Shown in pieces: positions 17,654 through 26,878 of a stretch of 64,000 nucleotides of DNA. A program made the translations under genes and the position numbers. Position 1 is the first letter of the stretch; every line of letters begins with the position of its first letter. Below the pieces are notes generated by a model. It saw only the letters and a list, made by a program, of their open reading frames with translations. It ran no database searches and was not told where the DNA came from. This DNA is from CAYGSN01 sp964352675. GTDB taxonomy: Bacteria > Pseudomonadota > Alphaproteobacteria > Micavibrionales > Micavibrionaceae. The stretch is from NCBI GenBank assembly GCA_964352675.1, contig CAYGSN010000009.1:1-64000 (forward strand), given 5' to 3'.

Positions 17654-19213
17654 TTAAGCCGCCTCTTTCTTCTTGTGGGTGGAGACATAATTCTCCGTAA
17701 AACCCTTCAGGAATTTCTTCATCTTCTCCTCAAGCGCTTCGTCCAGCTTTTTCTCTTCACGAATAACATCCAGAATATCCTGCGCATTGGCGCGGATATG
17801 CTCCAGAAGTTTTTCCTCGTAATCATTGACCTGGTTTACGGCAACCTCATCCAGGAAGCCCTTGGTTCCCGCATAGATCACGAAAACCTGTTCTTCCACA
17901 GACAAAGGTGAATATTGAGGCTGTTTCAACAACTGCGTCAAACGCGCGCCACGGGCCAGCAATTTCTGCGTCGCCGGGTCCAAATCAGAAGCAAACTGCG
18001 CGAAGGCTTCCATTTCACGGTATTGCGCCAGCTCCAGCTTAATCGTACCGGCAACCTGCTTCATCGCCTTGATCTGCGCGGCTGATCCCACACGGGATAC
18101 GGATGCACCAACATCAATCGCCGGGCGGATACCCTTATAGAACAGGCCGGTTTCCAGAAAGATCTGACCATCGGTAATCGAAATCACGTTGGTCGGAATA
18201 TAGGCAGAAATATCACCGGCCTGCGTCTCAATCACCGGCAAGGCCGTCAATGATCCGCCGCCATGGGTTTCCTCATTCATCTTCGCCGCACGCTCCAGCA
18301 GGCGGGAGTGAATATAGAACACGTCCCCTGGATAAGCTTCACGGCCGGGAGGACGGCGCAACAGCAACGACATCTGGCGATACGCTACGGCCTGTTTTGA
18401 AAGGTCATCATAGATACAAAGTGCATGCAGGCCATTGTCACGGAAGTATTCGCCCATGGTACAGCCTGTATAAGGCGCCAGGAACTGCATCGGCGCCGGG
18501 TCGGATGCGGTAGCCGCCACAACAATCGAATACTCCATCGCGCCGGAATCTTCCAATTCCTTCACCAGCTGCGCCACGGTTGAGCGCTTCTGACCGACCG
18601 CCACATAAATACAGTACAGATGCTTGGACTCATCAGACGCTTTGTTCACATCTTTCTGGTTAATCATCGCATCAACGGCAACGGCGGTTTTCCCGGTTTG
18701 ACGGTCGCCAATGATCAGCTCCCGCTGGCCACGGCCGATCGGCACCAGCGCATCAATTGCCTTCAAGCCGGTCTGCATTGGCTCATGCACGGATTGACGG
18801 GGGATAATGCCGGGGGCCTTCACTTCTACGAGGCGGTTTTCCTTGGCTTTCAGCGGGCCTTTACCGTCAATCGGATTACCCAAACCGTCAACAACGCGGC
18901 CCAGCAATTCCTTGCCCACAGGTACTTGTACGATTTCACCGGTCCGGCGTACGATGTCGCCTTCTTTAATTTCACGGTCATCGCCGAAAATAACCACACC
19001 AACATTGTCGGTTTCCAGGTTCAGGGCCATCCCTTTAATCGCGCCTGGGAACTCAACCATTTCACCAGCCTGTACGTTATCTAGCCCGTACACACGCGCT
19101 ACGCCATCGCCTACGGACAGAACGATCCCGATCTCTGCGACATCGGCCTGTGCGCCGAAATCCGCAATCTGCTTTTTCAAAATGTTTGAAACTTCTGCAG
19201 CTTTAATTTCCAT
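17654..19213 (-). CDS. atpA: ATP synthase F1 alpha subunit
   Basis: The regulatory, non-catalytic nucleotide-binding subunit of F1. The P-loop GDRQTGKT is near residue 170, and the C-terminal helical domain is complete. The length of 519 aa is normal. Its ATG overlaps the atpH stop by one base (TAATG). Confidence 0.98.
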   Translation of the reverse strand: MEIKAAEVSNILKKQIADFGAQADVAEIGIVLSVGDGVARVYGLDNVQAGEMVEFPGAIKGMALNLETDNVGVVIFGDDREIKEGDIVRRTGEIVQVPVGKELLGRVVDGLGNPIDGKGPLKAKENRLVEVKAPGIIPRQSVHEPMQTGLKAIDALVPIGRGQRELIIGDRQTGKTAVAVDAMINQKDVNKASDESKHLYCIYVAVGQKRSTVAQLVKELEDSGAMEYSIVVAATASDPAPMQFLAPYTGCTMGEYFRDNGLHALCIYDDLSKQAVAYRQMSLLLRRPPGREAYPGDVFYIHSRLLERAAKMNEETHGGGSLTALPVIETQAGDISAYIPTNVISITDGQIFLETGLFYKGIRPAIDVGASVSRVGSAAQIKAMKQVAGTIKLELAQYREMEAFAQFASDLDPATQKLLARGARLTQLLKQPQYSPLSVEEQVFVIYAGTKGFLDEVAVNQVNDYEEKLLEHIRANAQDILDVIREEKKLDEALEEKMKKFLKGFTENYVSTHKKKEAA

Positions 19214-19809
19214 TATGATTTCCTCTTTTTCGCTTTTTGTTTGCTATCGTTAATATTTTCATTGGCCTGCTTGGTCATCGCAGTTTTCAGCCGTTCTAAT
19301 TTTCTGGCAACAGAATCATCAATCATCTGAGAACCAACCGTCACAATCATGCCGCCCAATATACTTGGCTCCACCTTTGCCTTGATTGAGACTTCCTGCT
19401 TTAATCCTTCAGCCAGGGCAGCCTGCAGCGAGGCTATCTGCTTATCGCTCAGATCCTGCGCTGTGGTGACCTGCACCTCCACCTGCCCACGGCTTTGTGC
19501 CAGTCCATTCTGAAAGGCGGTAAGAACGGAACGTAAAACATCCAACCGGCGATTCTCAATAACAACGGACAGAAAATTTGTTGTCAGCTTATCAAAACCG
19601 CTCTGCCCAGCTATCGCCTGCATGACGTTTATCTGCTCCTGCTTACCAACCGAAGGGCTAGCAAGAAACTCCTGGAAATCTTCAGAGGAATCAATCGTTG
19701 CAATCAAATCCGCAATATCACGCTCAACCTTATCCAAAACCCTGGATTCACGGGCCAGCTCACTCAGAGCTTTCGCATAGCGGGTTGTTACAGCAGAAGA
19801 AACGTTCAT
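19213..19809 (-). CDS. atpH: ATP synthase delta subunit
   Basis: The stator subunit linking F1 to the peripheral stalk. It begins MNVSSAVTTRYAKALSELA, the usual N-terminal helix, and ends with the conserved VDPSILGGMIV-like stretch (here VEPSILGGMIVTVG). I use the ATG at 19807-19809. An in-frame GTG at 19821 is possible, and neither has a clear ribosome-binding site. First gene of the atpHA-G...DC operon. The Fo genes are not in the window, as usual for alphaproteobacteria. Confidence 0.93.
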   Translation of the reverse strand: MNVSSAVTTRYAKALSELARESRVLDKVERDIADLIATIDSSEDFQEFLASPSVGKQEQINVMQAIAGQSGFDKLTTNFLSVVIENRRLDVLRSVLTAFQNGLAQSRGQVEVQVTTAQDLSDKQIASLQAALAEGLKQEVSIKAKVEPSILGGMIVTVGSQMIDDSVARKLERLKTAMTKQANENINDSKQKAKKRKS

Positions 19810-19937
19810 AGGCGCGGCCACAGGTTAAATGTTTGCTCAATCATACAATTGTTTGCGAAGGAATTAGCATACCGTAAGCTGCATGACAAGCCCGTTTGAA
19901 GAGGTTTTTGGATTTTATTTCTCAGGCGTACGCACGG

Positions 19938-20735
19938 TTATAAATTTACCCATTTCAAATCGAACCACGCATAGTCCGGATTGTGCATTATAGACAGCGC
20001 CGCCAGCTTAAAGAGAATGAGGTGCACCACGTAGATTTCCAGTGTTCGCCGCCCGCCAAGCTGAACCAGCCATGTAGCCGCCGCCGGCAATATCTTTGTC
20101 AGATGTGGATAGGTCCGGGCCTCGAAATAATACAAATACATCCGCACACACATCGTGCCCAGCGCCATGAACAAAAACTCTTCCTGCGAAAATCCGTAGT
20201 TAAGTTGCTGTGCTAAAACGAAGCTGACCAAGGCAAACACCATAAAACCAAAAACCAGCCGTTCATTGTTGATCGTCTCGCGGTGACGGATCATATAACC
20301 GAACATCGCGGTAATCAGGGCCTGCGTTCCGTACTCTGTGAAAGAATAAGTCGGTATGATCAACAGCAGCAAAAAGAACGACCACAGATAAATTGAATAT
20401 TTATTCTGGAGAGCCAGCTTCATCACCGGGTCGATCATCACCCGGATTAGCATAATAGTCACCAAAGCATTCAGGGGGAAAATCGCCTTTCCCACCACAA
20501 AGTTTGCTGCGACAAGAATAAGCGCGCCGCCAACCAGTCGCGGCGGCCAATCGCGCCCACTGGAATGCCCGACCAGAAAGAACCACACCGGAAATCCAAT
20601 CCGCCCGACAGCTTTCCACCATAAAATATCAGGATAGAAATATGTCCCGATATGATCAATCACCATGATAATCACAGCAAAGAATTTAAGAAGGTCGTAA
20701 GAGGTAATGTCTTTGGGAAGGGTTTTTGCACTCAT
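19938..20735 (-). CDS. TraX-family membrane protein
   Basis: A polytopic inner-membrane protein with about eight hydrophobic spans. The N-terminal LLKFFAVIIMVIDHIG and RIGFPVWFFLVGH and the C-terminal RRTLEIYVVHLILFK match the TraX family, which includes the F-plasmid TraX that N-acetylates pilin, and which is related to acyltransferase 3 proteins. Chromosomal copies without pilin genes are common and their substrates are unknown. Nothing here points to conjugation. It is upstream of the atp operon on the same strand, with 128 nt between them. Confidence 0.75.
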   Translation of the reverse strand: MSAKTLPKDITSYDLLKFFAVIIMVIDHIGTYFYPDILWWKAVGRIGFPVWFFLVGHSSGRDWPPRLVGGALILVAANFVVGKAIFPLNALVTIMLIRVMIDPVMKLALQNKYSIYLWSFFLLLLIIPTYSFTEYGTQALITAMFGYMIRHRETINNERLVFGFMVFALVSFVLAQQLNYGFSQEEFLFMALGTMCVRMYLYYFEARTYPHLTKILPAAATWLVQLGGRRTLEIYVVHLILFKLAALSIMHNPDYAWFDLKWVNL

Positions 20736-20793
20736 CTGAACAGTTTATTAAAAACCGGTGCCAAAAGATACAGCTTTTACCGTACAAATCAGA

Positions 20794-21612
20794 TCAGCAA
20801 TACACTGGCACGACCAGCGGTAAAGTGAGCTTTTGTGGCTCCTTGCCCCGGACATCAATTTTTGCGACATCGCCTTCAATCGTAAGATGGGTATAGGCAC
20901 CCACCGGAACGTCCGGATCCTCAACGCTCGGCTGCACCGGCGATGGAAGCGTTATATAATCAATCCCGTCTTCTGCAATATGCCGCCAGTAATGCATATG
21001 CCCTGCCGTATGAACAATCCGGCGGCATGATCGCTTCAAAACATCCTTGATGTCCTGACCGTTCGGATAAAAACTCCATTGATAGTCTTTTCTTTCCAGT
21101 TCGTCGCGCGGGGCCATATCCAACGGCAAATGACTAAATATAAAGACATTCGGCTTTTGGGAAACTTTTAGAGCTGTTTCCAACCACTGGATATCCGCAT
21201 CTGGAACGGGCAACAGAGTGCCATTAATCCTGACATCCGGCATCCAATATATAAACTGGACGTGCTCCGCGCCTTCCGTATCGCCAAGCATATCGACATA
21301 GCTATTGGCCGCTTGGCCGCCCATCAGGCGCTGGAACTCCGTTCTTGATAAATGAAACAGATCATTATTGCCCGGAATATGAACCTGCGGAGCGGAAGCC
21401 ATGGAGAATACCTCACGCACGCGCTCAAGACCGCGCATATCTTCAAGCTGCGAATAGCGGGAAATACAATCCCCCAAATTCACCACACGATTAACCCCAA
21501 GAAAATTACCCGTCCTTAGAGCCCGGCGTGTAAAATAAAGCGCACGCGGGCTGTGGCGTTTTTTTCCGCTCAGTTCATCTGCATGGATATCGGTAAGAAT
21601 TAATGATCGCAT
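20794..21612 (-). CDS. Calcineurin-like metallophosphoesterase
   Basis: A dimetal phosphoesterase. The five family blocks are present in order: D8-x-H10 (LTDIHAD), GDC near 47-49, GNND near 80, FSHLPL in the middle and AGHMH towards the end. GDC replaces the usual GDxxD/E with a shorter form. Length is 272 aa with no signal peptide, so it is cytosolic. The substrate is not deducible. It lies between priA and the TraX gene on the same strand. Confidence 0.8.
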   Translation of the reverse strand: MRSLILTDIHADELSGKKRHSPRALYFTRRALRTGNFLGVNRVVNLGDCISRYSQLEDMRGLERVREVFSMASAPQVHIPGNNDLFHLSRTEFQRLMGGQAANSYVDMLGDTEGAEHVQFIYWMPDVRINGTLLPVPDADIQWLETALKVSQKPNVFIFSHLPLDMAPRDELERKDYQWSFYPNGQDIKDVLKRSCRRIVHTAGHMHYWRHIAEDGIDYITLPSPVQPSVEDPDVPVGAYTHLTIEGDVAKIDVRGKEPQKLTLPLVVPVYC

Positions 21613-21648
21613 AGCTCAACTCAATTTGTCGTAAAACAAGAGCTCACC

Positions 21649-23856
21649 TTATAAAAAACTCTGCGGGTCTATGTCAATATAAACCCGCACGGTGGAGGGC
21701 GTTTTTACTCCACCGACCCAGCTTGCGATCGTTTTTTGGATATGGATATTTTTATCCGCCCGCACCAGCAACCGGTAACGGTATTTCCCGCGCAGGCGGG
21801 CCAGCGGCGCCGGGGCCGGACCTAACACCTGCACCCCATCCGCGCGCGGGGCGCTTGCCCCTAGCGCTTTGGCCACATCCACAACTTGATGTTCGTCACG
21901 CCCGGCAATGATAATCCCGACCAGACGGCTATAGGGCGGCATGCCGGAATGCTCCCGCTCATGCGCCTCCACCTCCAGAAATGCATCACGCGCTCCGGCG
22001 GCCAATGCCTTCATGATCCGGTGTTCCGGCATAAAGGTTTGCAGATAAACATGCCCTTTTTTCTGCTCCCGACCTGCTCGTCCGGCGACCTGATGGAGGA
22101 GCTGATAGACACGCTCCGCGCCGCGCAGCTCCCCGCCGCCAAGCCCTAGGTCGGCATCAATCACGCCCACCAGCGTCAGGCCGGGGAAATGATGCCCCTT
22201 GGCGATAATTTGCGTCCCGATCACAATATCGATGGTGCCGTCCCGAATTTGATCGAGCATCTTGCGCAGATCCTCAGGGCTTTGCGCCGTATCACTGGCC
22301 AGCACAAGAACACGCGCATCGGGGAAATAGTCCTTTACCTCCTCATGGATGCGTTCCACACCGGGACCACAGGCGGCAAAGGAATCCTCCTCATTACATT
22401 CGGGACAGTTTTTCGGCTCACGGCATTGAAACCCGCAATGATGGCAATTCAGACTGCCTGAGTTTTTATGCTCCACCAGCCAAGCCGTACAACGCGGGCA
22501 TTCCATCCGGTGACCACAACTGCGGCAGAGTGTCAGCGGTGCATAGCCCCTACGGTTGAGAAACAGCAAGACCTGTTCGCCGCGCTCCAGCGTTTTTTCC
22601 ATCTCGTCTTTCAATATAGAGGAAATAAAATGCCTTGCATCGAGCTTATCCGCGCGCATATCGATGGTTTCAATATCGGGCAAACGCGCCCCACCAAACC
22701 GGTCGGGCAAATGCAGATGCTCGTAGCGCCCCTGCCAGGCATTGTGAATCGTCTCCAGCGAGGGCGTCGCGGAGACCAACACAACCGGAATCTGCCCCAA
22801 ATGCGCGCGTACGACAGCCATATCACGGGCATGATAGATCACGCCATCTTCCTGCTTATAGGCCGGGTCATGCTCCTCATCCACCACGATCAACCCCAGC
22901 TCTTGATAGGGCAAAAACAGAGCCGAGCGCGCACCAACAACAACCTTTGTCTCCCCCGATGCGACACCGCGCCAGGTGCGCTTGCGCTGCCCGGCTGAGA
23001 GATGCGAATGCCACAACGCAGGCGCACAGCCAAAGCGCGCCTTAAAGCGATCCAGAAACGCATTGGAGAGCGCAATTTCGGGAAGCAGGATGAGCACTTG
23101 CTTATCTGTTTGCAAGGCCTCCGCCACAGCCTCAAAATATACCTCCGTCTTCCCGGCCCCGGTCACACCATCCAAAAGCGTCGCGTGATATTTGCCATCT
23201 TCAACATGTTCCCGCAATCGCTCGGCCACCTCAGCCTGATCTTCTGATAAAGCAGGGCCTTCGCGCTGTGGGTCTGGTCTGCGGCACGGCGCCGGAGCGA
23301 CCATTTCAACTTCGGCCAGAATTCCTTTTTTGGCGAGCGTTTTAGCCACCCCTGCGCTGACCCCCGCCAAATCCGCGATCTCTGCGGCACGCTTAGTGCT
23401 GCCATCTTGAAGCGCCTCAATCACAGCCTGCTGCTTGGGAGAGACTTTCGCCTCGCGCTGCACAAGCTTAAAGCCTTTCACAGGTTTCGGAGGTTCTAGA
23501 CCGCCCGGCGCACTCAAGCTCATCTTCAAAACAGAGCCGCGCGGACTCATCGTGTAATCGGCAACCCAATCAATGAAATCGCGCTGCACCTGCGGCATGG
23601 GCGGCATATCATAGAGCGAAATCACGCTTTTGAGCTTTTCAGGCTTCACACCGCCATCGGCCTCGCCCCACACCACGCCAACCACTTCGCGCCCGCTTAA
23701 GGGGACGCACACATAATCCCCCTTGCGCAGATCCATATTGCTCCGCAGCGCATAGTCATAGGCCTTGTCCACCGGGTATGGCACAAGGATGGAGCGCAGG
23801 TTTTTCAACTGCGCATCTTTGTCGCTGTCCGATTTGTCTTGAAAAAGTGTCTGCAT
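21649..23856 (-). CDS. priA: Primosomal replication restart helicase PriA
   Basis: Restarts stalled replication forks by binding D-loops and loading the primosome. The helicase signature GVTGAGKTEVYF (Walker A) is near residue 232, DEEH near 325 and GTQIIAKGHHFPG in the C-terminal lobe. The zinc module is complete: CRSCGHRMECPRC, then CHHC and CPEC. The length of about 735 aa is normal. I use the ATG at 23854-23856 (MQTLFQDKS). An in-frame GTG 21 nt upstream is less likely. Divergent from transaldolase, with 51 nt between the two starts. Confidence 0.95.
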   Translation of the reverse strand: MQTLFQDKSDSDKDAQLKNLRSILVPYPVDKAYDYALRSNMDLRKGDYVCVPLSGREVVGVVWGEADGGVKPEKLKSVISLYDMPPMPQVQRDFIDWVADYTMSPRGSVLKMSLSAPGGLEPPKPVKGFKLVQREAKVSPKQQAVIEALQDGSTKRAAEIADLAGVSAGVAKTLAKKGILAEVEMVAPAPCRRPDPQREGPALSEDQAEVAERLREHVEDGKYHATLLDGVTGAGKTEVYFEAVAEALQTDKQVLILLPEIALSNAFLDRFKARFGCAPALWHSHLSAGQRKRTWRGVASGETKVVVGARSALFLPYQELGLIVVDEEHDPAYKQEDGVIYHARDMAVVRAHLGQIPVVLVSATPSLETIHNAWQGRYEHLHLPDRFGGARLPDIETIDMRADKLDARHFISSILKDEMEKTLERGEQVLLFLNRRGYAPLTLCRSCGHRMECPRCTAWLVEHKNSGSLNCHHCGFQCREPKNCPECNEEDSFAACGPGVERIHEEVKDYFPDARVLVLASDTAQSPEDLRKMLDQIRDGTIDIVIGTQIIAKGHHFPGLTLVGVIDADLGLGGGELRGAERVYQLLHQVAGRAGREQKKGHVYLQTFMPEHRIMKALAAGARDAFLEVEAHEREHSGMPPYSRLVGIIIAGRDEHQVVDVAKALGASAPRADGVQVLGPAPAPLARLRGKYRYRLLVRADKNIHIQKTIASWVGGVKTPSTVRVYIDIDPQSFL

Positions 23857-23907
23857 TTTCCTAGACACATAATGCACCAGAATAAAAACAGAGCAAAAGG
23901 AAAACCC

Positions 23908-24561
23908 ATGAAATTCTTCGTTGATACCGCGAATATTGATGATATCAAAGATTTAGCTGCCACAGGCCTGCTGGACGGTGTGACCACCAACCCCTCTTTG
24001 ATCGCCAAAAGCGGTAAGGATTTCATCCCCTTGATCGAGGAGATTTGCGATGTCGTCAGCGGCCCGGTAAGCGCCGAAGTCGCCGCAACGGATTACGCCA
24101 CCATGCGTAAAGAAGCCGAAGTTCTGCGTAAAATTGCCGATCATGTCGCGATCAAAGTGCCGTTGACGCCCGATGGGCTTAAGGTCTGCAAGGAGCTGTC
24201 CGATGAAGGCACGATGGTGAATGTCACGCTGTGTTTCTCTGCGGCTCAGGCGCTGCTCGCCGCGAAAGCAGGCGCGGCCTTTATCTCGCCATTCGTTGGT
24301 CGTCTGGATGATATTTCCAGTGACGGATTAAGTCTGATCCAGGATATCTGCTTGATCTATGATAATTATGATTTCGATACCGAAGTTCTGGTCGCCTCCG
24401 TACGCTCACCCATGCATATCGTCGAATCGGCCAAAATGGGCGCGCATGTGATGACCAGCCCGCCCGAGGTGATCCGCCAGCTTTACAAACACCCGCTTAC
24501 GGACAAGGGCCTGGCGGCGTTTGTAGAAGATTGGAAAAAATCCGGGCAAAAGATTCTCTAA
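23908..24561 (+). CDS. tal: Transaldolase / fructose-6-phosphate aldolase-type
   Basis: A small (217 aa) class I aldolase-fold transaldolase of the pentose phosphate pathway. It begins MKFFVDTANIDDIK with VTTNPSLIAKSG, and the Schiff-base lysine lies in VAIKVPLT. The start has an AAAAGGA site 7 nt upstream, and upstream in-frame codons are not needed. Its 3' end overlaps by 65 bp the end of a convergent unknown gene. Tal next to priA, xerC and atpH is a conserved alphaproteobacterial arrangement. Confidence 0.93.
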   Translation: MKFFVDTANIDDIKDLAATGLLDGVTTNPSLIAKSGKDFIPLIEEICDVVSGPVSAEVAATDYATMRKEAEVLRKIADHVAIKVPLTPDGLKVCKELSDEGTMVNVTLCFSAAQALLAAKAGAAFISPFVGRLDDISSDGLSLIQDICLIYDNYDFDTEVLVASVRSPMHIVESAKMGAHVMTSPPEVIRQLYKHPLTDKGLAAFVEDWKKSGQKIL

Positions 24562-25036
24562 CGTAATCCTGATAAACACTGTTGTGGCCGGGCGTGAGTT
24601 CAATAGAAACCTCACGAACGACCGCTTCCTGTCCGGGCTTGGCTTCTTTAACGGTGATATTGAATCCCTCCCGTTCGGCAATCAAGTTACAGGCCCGTAA
24701 GGATACATATTTCTCATCACCCAAAATTTTCATCATTCTGGCATGATCACGATCCTGCGCGGCCTCTTCCTCAAACACCTCGCTCAGCCGGCCTTCAGCA
24801 ACTCTCATGCGCTTCATAAAATCGCCAAGTTCACGCAAACGCTCTGGCGCGTCCGGGCTGCCGGTTTGCCATGCGCGCTTCAGACGCGTCAGCCTTGTGC
24901 TTAATTGTGAGACCGTTCCGGCAGGTGCATCCTCCGGCTGCTTTTCCATCACAGGAAAAGCGCGGTTGTAATTTTGCACCCGCCTAAAGAGTCGTTGCTT
25001 CACAGAGGATTTTGTTAATGTATTCGTACTCAGCAT
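24497..25036 (-). CDS. Hypothetical protein, 179 aa, convergent with tal
   Basis: Family not recognised. It is charged and helical in the middle (RLRELGDFMKRMRVAEGRLS), with a strand-rich end (GFNITVKEAKPGQEAVV). No membrane span. It fills a 600-bp stretch that otherwise has no gene. The upstream region is very AT-rich and no ribosome-binding site is seen, so the start (25034-25036) is uncertain. The last 65 bp lie inside the end of the transaldolase gene on the other strand, which is an unusually long convergent overlap. It is probably real because the protein composition is balanced. Confidence 0.55.
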   Translation of the reverse strand: MLSTNTLTKSSVKQRLFRRVQNYNRAFPVMEKQPEDAPAGTVSQLSTRLTRLKRAWQTGSPDAPERLRELGDFMKRMRVAEGRLSEVFEEEAAQDRDHARMMKILGDEKYVSLRACNLIAEREGFNITVKEAKPGQEAVVREVSIELTPGHNSVYQDYVRESFARIFSNLLQTPPGPCP

Positions 25037-25135
25037 TTCTATTCTTTATAATTTTATAATATAAGTTATGAATACAAAAAAACTATTTGATGCACAAGAA
25101 GTAATTTTTTAATGCGCTTTAATTCTGTGAAAAAC

Positions 25136-25165
25136 TTCAAAACCTCTCTAAATCTGTGCTATTCT
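25136..25165 (+). promoter_or_regulatory. Candidate promoter for a leaderless DUF484 mRNA
   Basis: TTCAAA (25136-25141), an 18-nt spacer and TATTCT (25160-25165). The expected transcription start, 7 nt after the -10 box, falls on the A of the ATG at 25172, and no ribosome-binding site is present. Confidence 0.5.
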
Positions 25166-25171
25166 TAAAAA

Positions 25172-25879
25172 ATGTCTGATGTTCTTACTGATTCCCCCAT
25201 GACCTTATCCGATGATGAAATTCTCGACTTCCTGAAATCCAACCCGGATTTTTTGAAGCGTAATCCTTCGGCCTATGAATATCTCATTCCACCCAAGGAC
25301 CGCCCGCGCAAGGGCCAGCCGGCTGATTTCCAGTCCTATGTGATTGAGCGCCTGAAAGCCGATAAGGACGAGGTTGTGTCCTCCACGCGCCAGCTGGTTG
25401 AAAATGCGCGCTCGAACATGAACAACCAGCAACGCATCCACACGGCCGTTCTGGCTCTGCTTGAGGCGCGCAGCTTTGATGAATTTATTCAGCGCATCAC
25501 CATGGACCTGGCTGCCATATTGAATGTCGATATTGCTGTTCTGGTGGTTGAGGCGGACGGGAAAGACATTCCCCATATCGGCACATCCGGTATCCGCGTT
25601 ATTCCCGAAGGTACAGTCGATAGCTGGATGAACGGCCATGATGTGATGCTTCAGGATAATATCAGCGGTATCGAAGCCATCTATGGCGGCGGCGCGACGC
25701 TGGTGCAATCGCAAATTCTGCTGCGGATCGGGATATCGATGGATACCCCGCCCGCCATGCTCGCCTTCGCCAGCCGTGATCCGAATATGTTCCAGGAGGG
25801 CCAAGCAACTGACCAAATCCTCTTCCTCACCAAAGTGATCGAACGGTGCTTCCGCTCATGGCTCAGCCTGCCGGTATAA
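25172..25879 (+). CDS. DUF484 family protein
   Basis: A cytosolic protein of 235 aa. It opens with the DUF484 hallmark (LSDDEILDFLKSNPDFLKRN), followed by a coiled-coil piece and a GAF-like domain (about residues 90-225). The family is regularly found directly before xerC, as here, where the two genes overlap. The role is unproven. A regulatory partner of the recombinase is often proposed. There is no ribosome-binding site, and a -10-like box sits at -12 to -7, so the mRNA may lack a leader. Confidence 0.85.
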   Translation: MSDVLTDSPMTLSDDEILDFLKSNPDFLKRNPSAYEYLIPPKDRPRKGQPADFQSYVIERLKADKDEVVSSTRQLVENARSNMNNQQRIHTAVLALLEARSFDEFIQRITMDLAAILNVDIAVLVVEADGKDIPHIGTSGIRVIPEGTVDSWMNGHDVMLQDNISGIEAIYGGGATLVQSQILLRIGISMDTPPAMLAFASRDPNMFQEGQATDQILFLTKVIERCFRSWLSLPV

Positions 25880-26808
25880 AGCCCGAGACCCTTACGCTCT
25901 GCGCGCCCGATCTGGAAGACCAGCTGAGGCGCTGGCAGGATTATCTGCGCCATGAAAAGCATGTCTCGCGCCATACGCTGCGCGCCTATGCCGGAGATCT
26001 GACGCAGTTTATTCAATTTCTTTCCAGCCACCTCGGCGGACCGCCCGGCCTGGATACTCTCTCAGAAGTGAGTATCGGGGATTTTCGTGCATGGATGGCG
26101 CGCAAGGCTATGGATGGCGCGTCGAATGCCAGCCGCGCGCGGTCTTTGTCTGGGGTAAAAAATTTCTTGAAATGGCTGGACCGTACGGGCGTCATGCATA
26201 ACGCCGCGATTGCTGTGGTGCGCACACCGAAAAAACCGCATAAGTTGCCCCGTCCGCTCCATGAAAAACAAGCCTTAAGAGTTCTTGAATCCGCAGGTCT
26301 GTTTGCCAAAGATGATTGGGAGGAAGCCAGAGACCGCGCGCTGTTTACACTGCTCTATGGCTGCGGTCTGCGGATTGATGAGGCGCTGCAACTCAATATT
26401 GCTGACCTCCCCCGCGACGGCTTCATCCGCGTGCGCGGCAAAGGGAATAAAGAGCGACAGGTGCCTGTGCTTGATATCGTCAACACCACCCTTATGCATT
26501 ATGTGGGTTTATTAAACGACACATCCGGCAACGCTCCGCTCTTCCGCGGTACGCGCGGCGGGCGCCTCAATCAAGGGGTTGCACAAAAATCCATGCGTGA
26601 CCTGCGCGTTACATTGGGCTTGCCCGACACAGCAACGCCCCATGCCCTGCGCCACAGCTTTGCCACGCATCTGCTGCAAAACGGTGCAAATTTGCGGGAG
26701 ATCCAGGAACTGCTTGGCCATGCCAGCATTACCTCAACCCAGCGCTATACCGAGATTAACGCCAAAGAGCTGATCGCCATTTACAAGAAAGCGCATCCCA
26801 GAGGGTGA
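25858..26808 (+). CDS. xerC: Tyrosine recombinase XerC
   Basis: Resolves chromosome dimers at dif together with XerD. The N-terminal SAM-like core-binding domain (WQDYLRHEKHVSRHTLRAYA) precedes the catalytic domain, which has Arg in GCGLR (near 172), Lys in GKGNKER, HALRH, the second His in LGHAS, and the nucleophile Tyr in STQRYTEI. All are intact. The length of about 316 aa is normal. I use the ATG at 25858. A GTG at 25846 in the same frame is also open. The start lies inside the end of the DUF484 gene. Confidence 0.95.
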   Translation: MAQPAGIKPETLTLCAPDLEDQLRRWQDYLRHEKHVSRHTLRAYAGDLTQFIQFLSSHLGGPPGLDTLSEVSIGDFRAWMARKAMDGASNASRARSLSGVKNFLKWLDRTGVMHNAAIAVVRTPKKPHKLPRPLHEKQALRVLESAGLFAKDDWEEARDRALFTLLYGCGLRIDEALQLNIADLPRDGFIRVRGKGNKERQVPVLDIVNTTLMHYVGLLNDTSGNAPLFRGTRGGRLNQGVAQKSMRDLRVTLGLPDTATPHALRHSFATHLLQNGANLREIQELLGHASITSTQRYTEINAKELIAIYKKAHPRG

Positions 26809-26822
26809 TGTATATTAACATA

Positions 26823-26852
26823 TTGCAAAAATCGCCGCGATTGTGCTATCCT
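26823..26852 (+). promoter_or_regulatory. Candidate promoter for the 26879 gene
   Basis: TTGCAA (26823-26828), an 18-nt spacer and TATCCT (26847-26852), giving a start near 26859 and a leader of about 20 nt that contains an AGGGAAG ribosome-binding site. Confidence 0.5.
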
Positions 26853-26878
26853 GAACTCTTATTTGATAGGGAAGAATC

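Noticed and set aside
20735..20760. Possible fourth leaderless start (TAAACT before the TraX ATG)
   Set aside because: No -35 box at a fitting distance.
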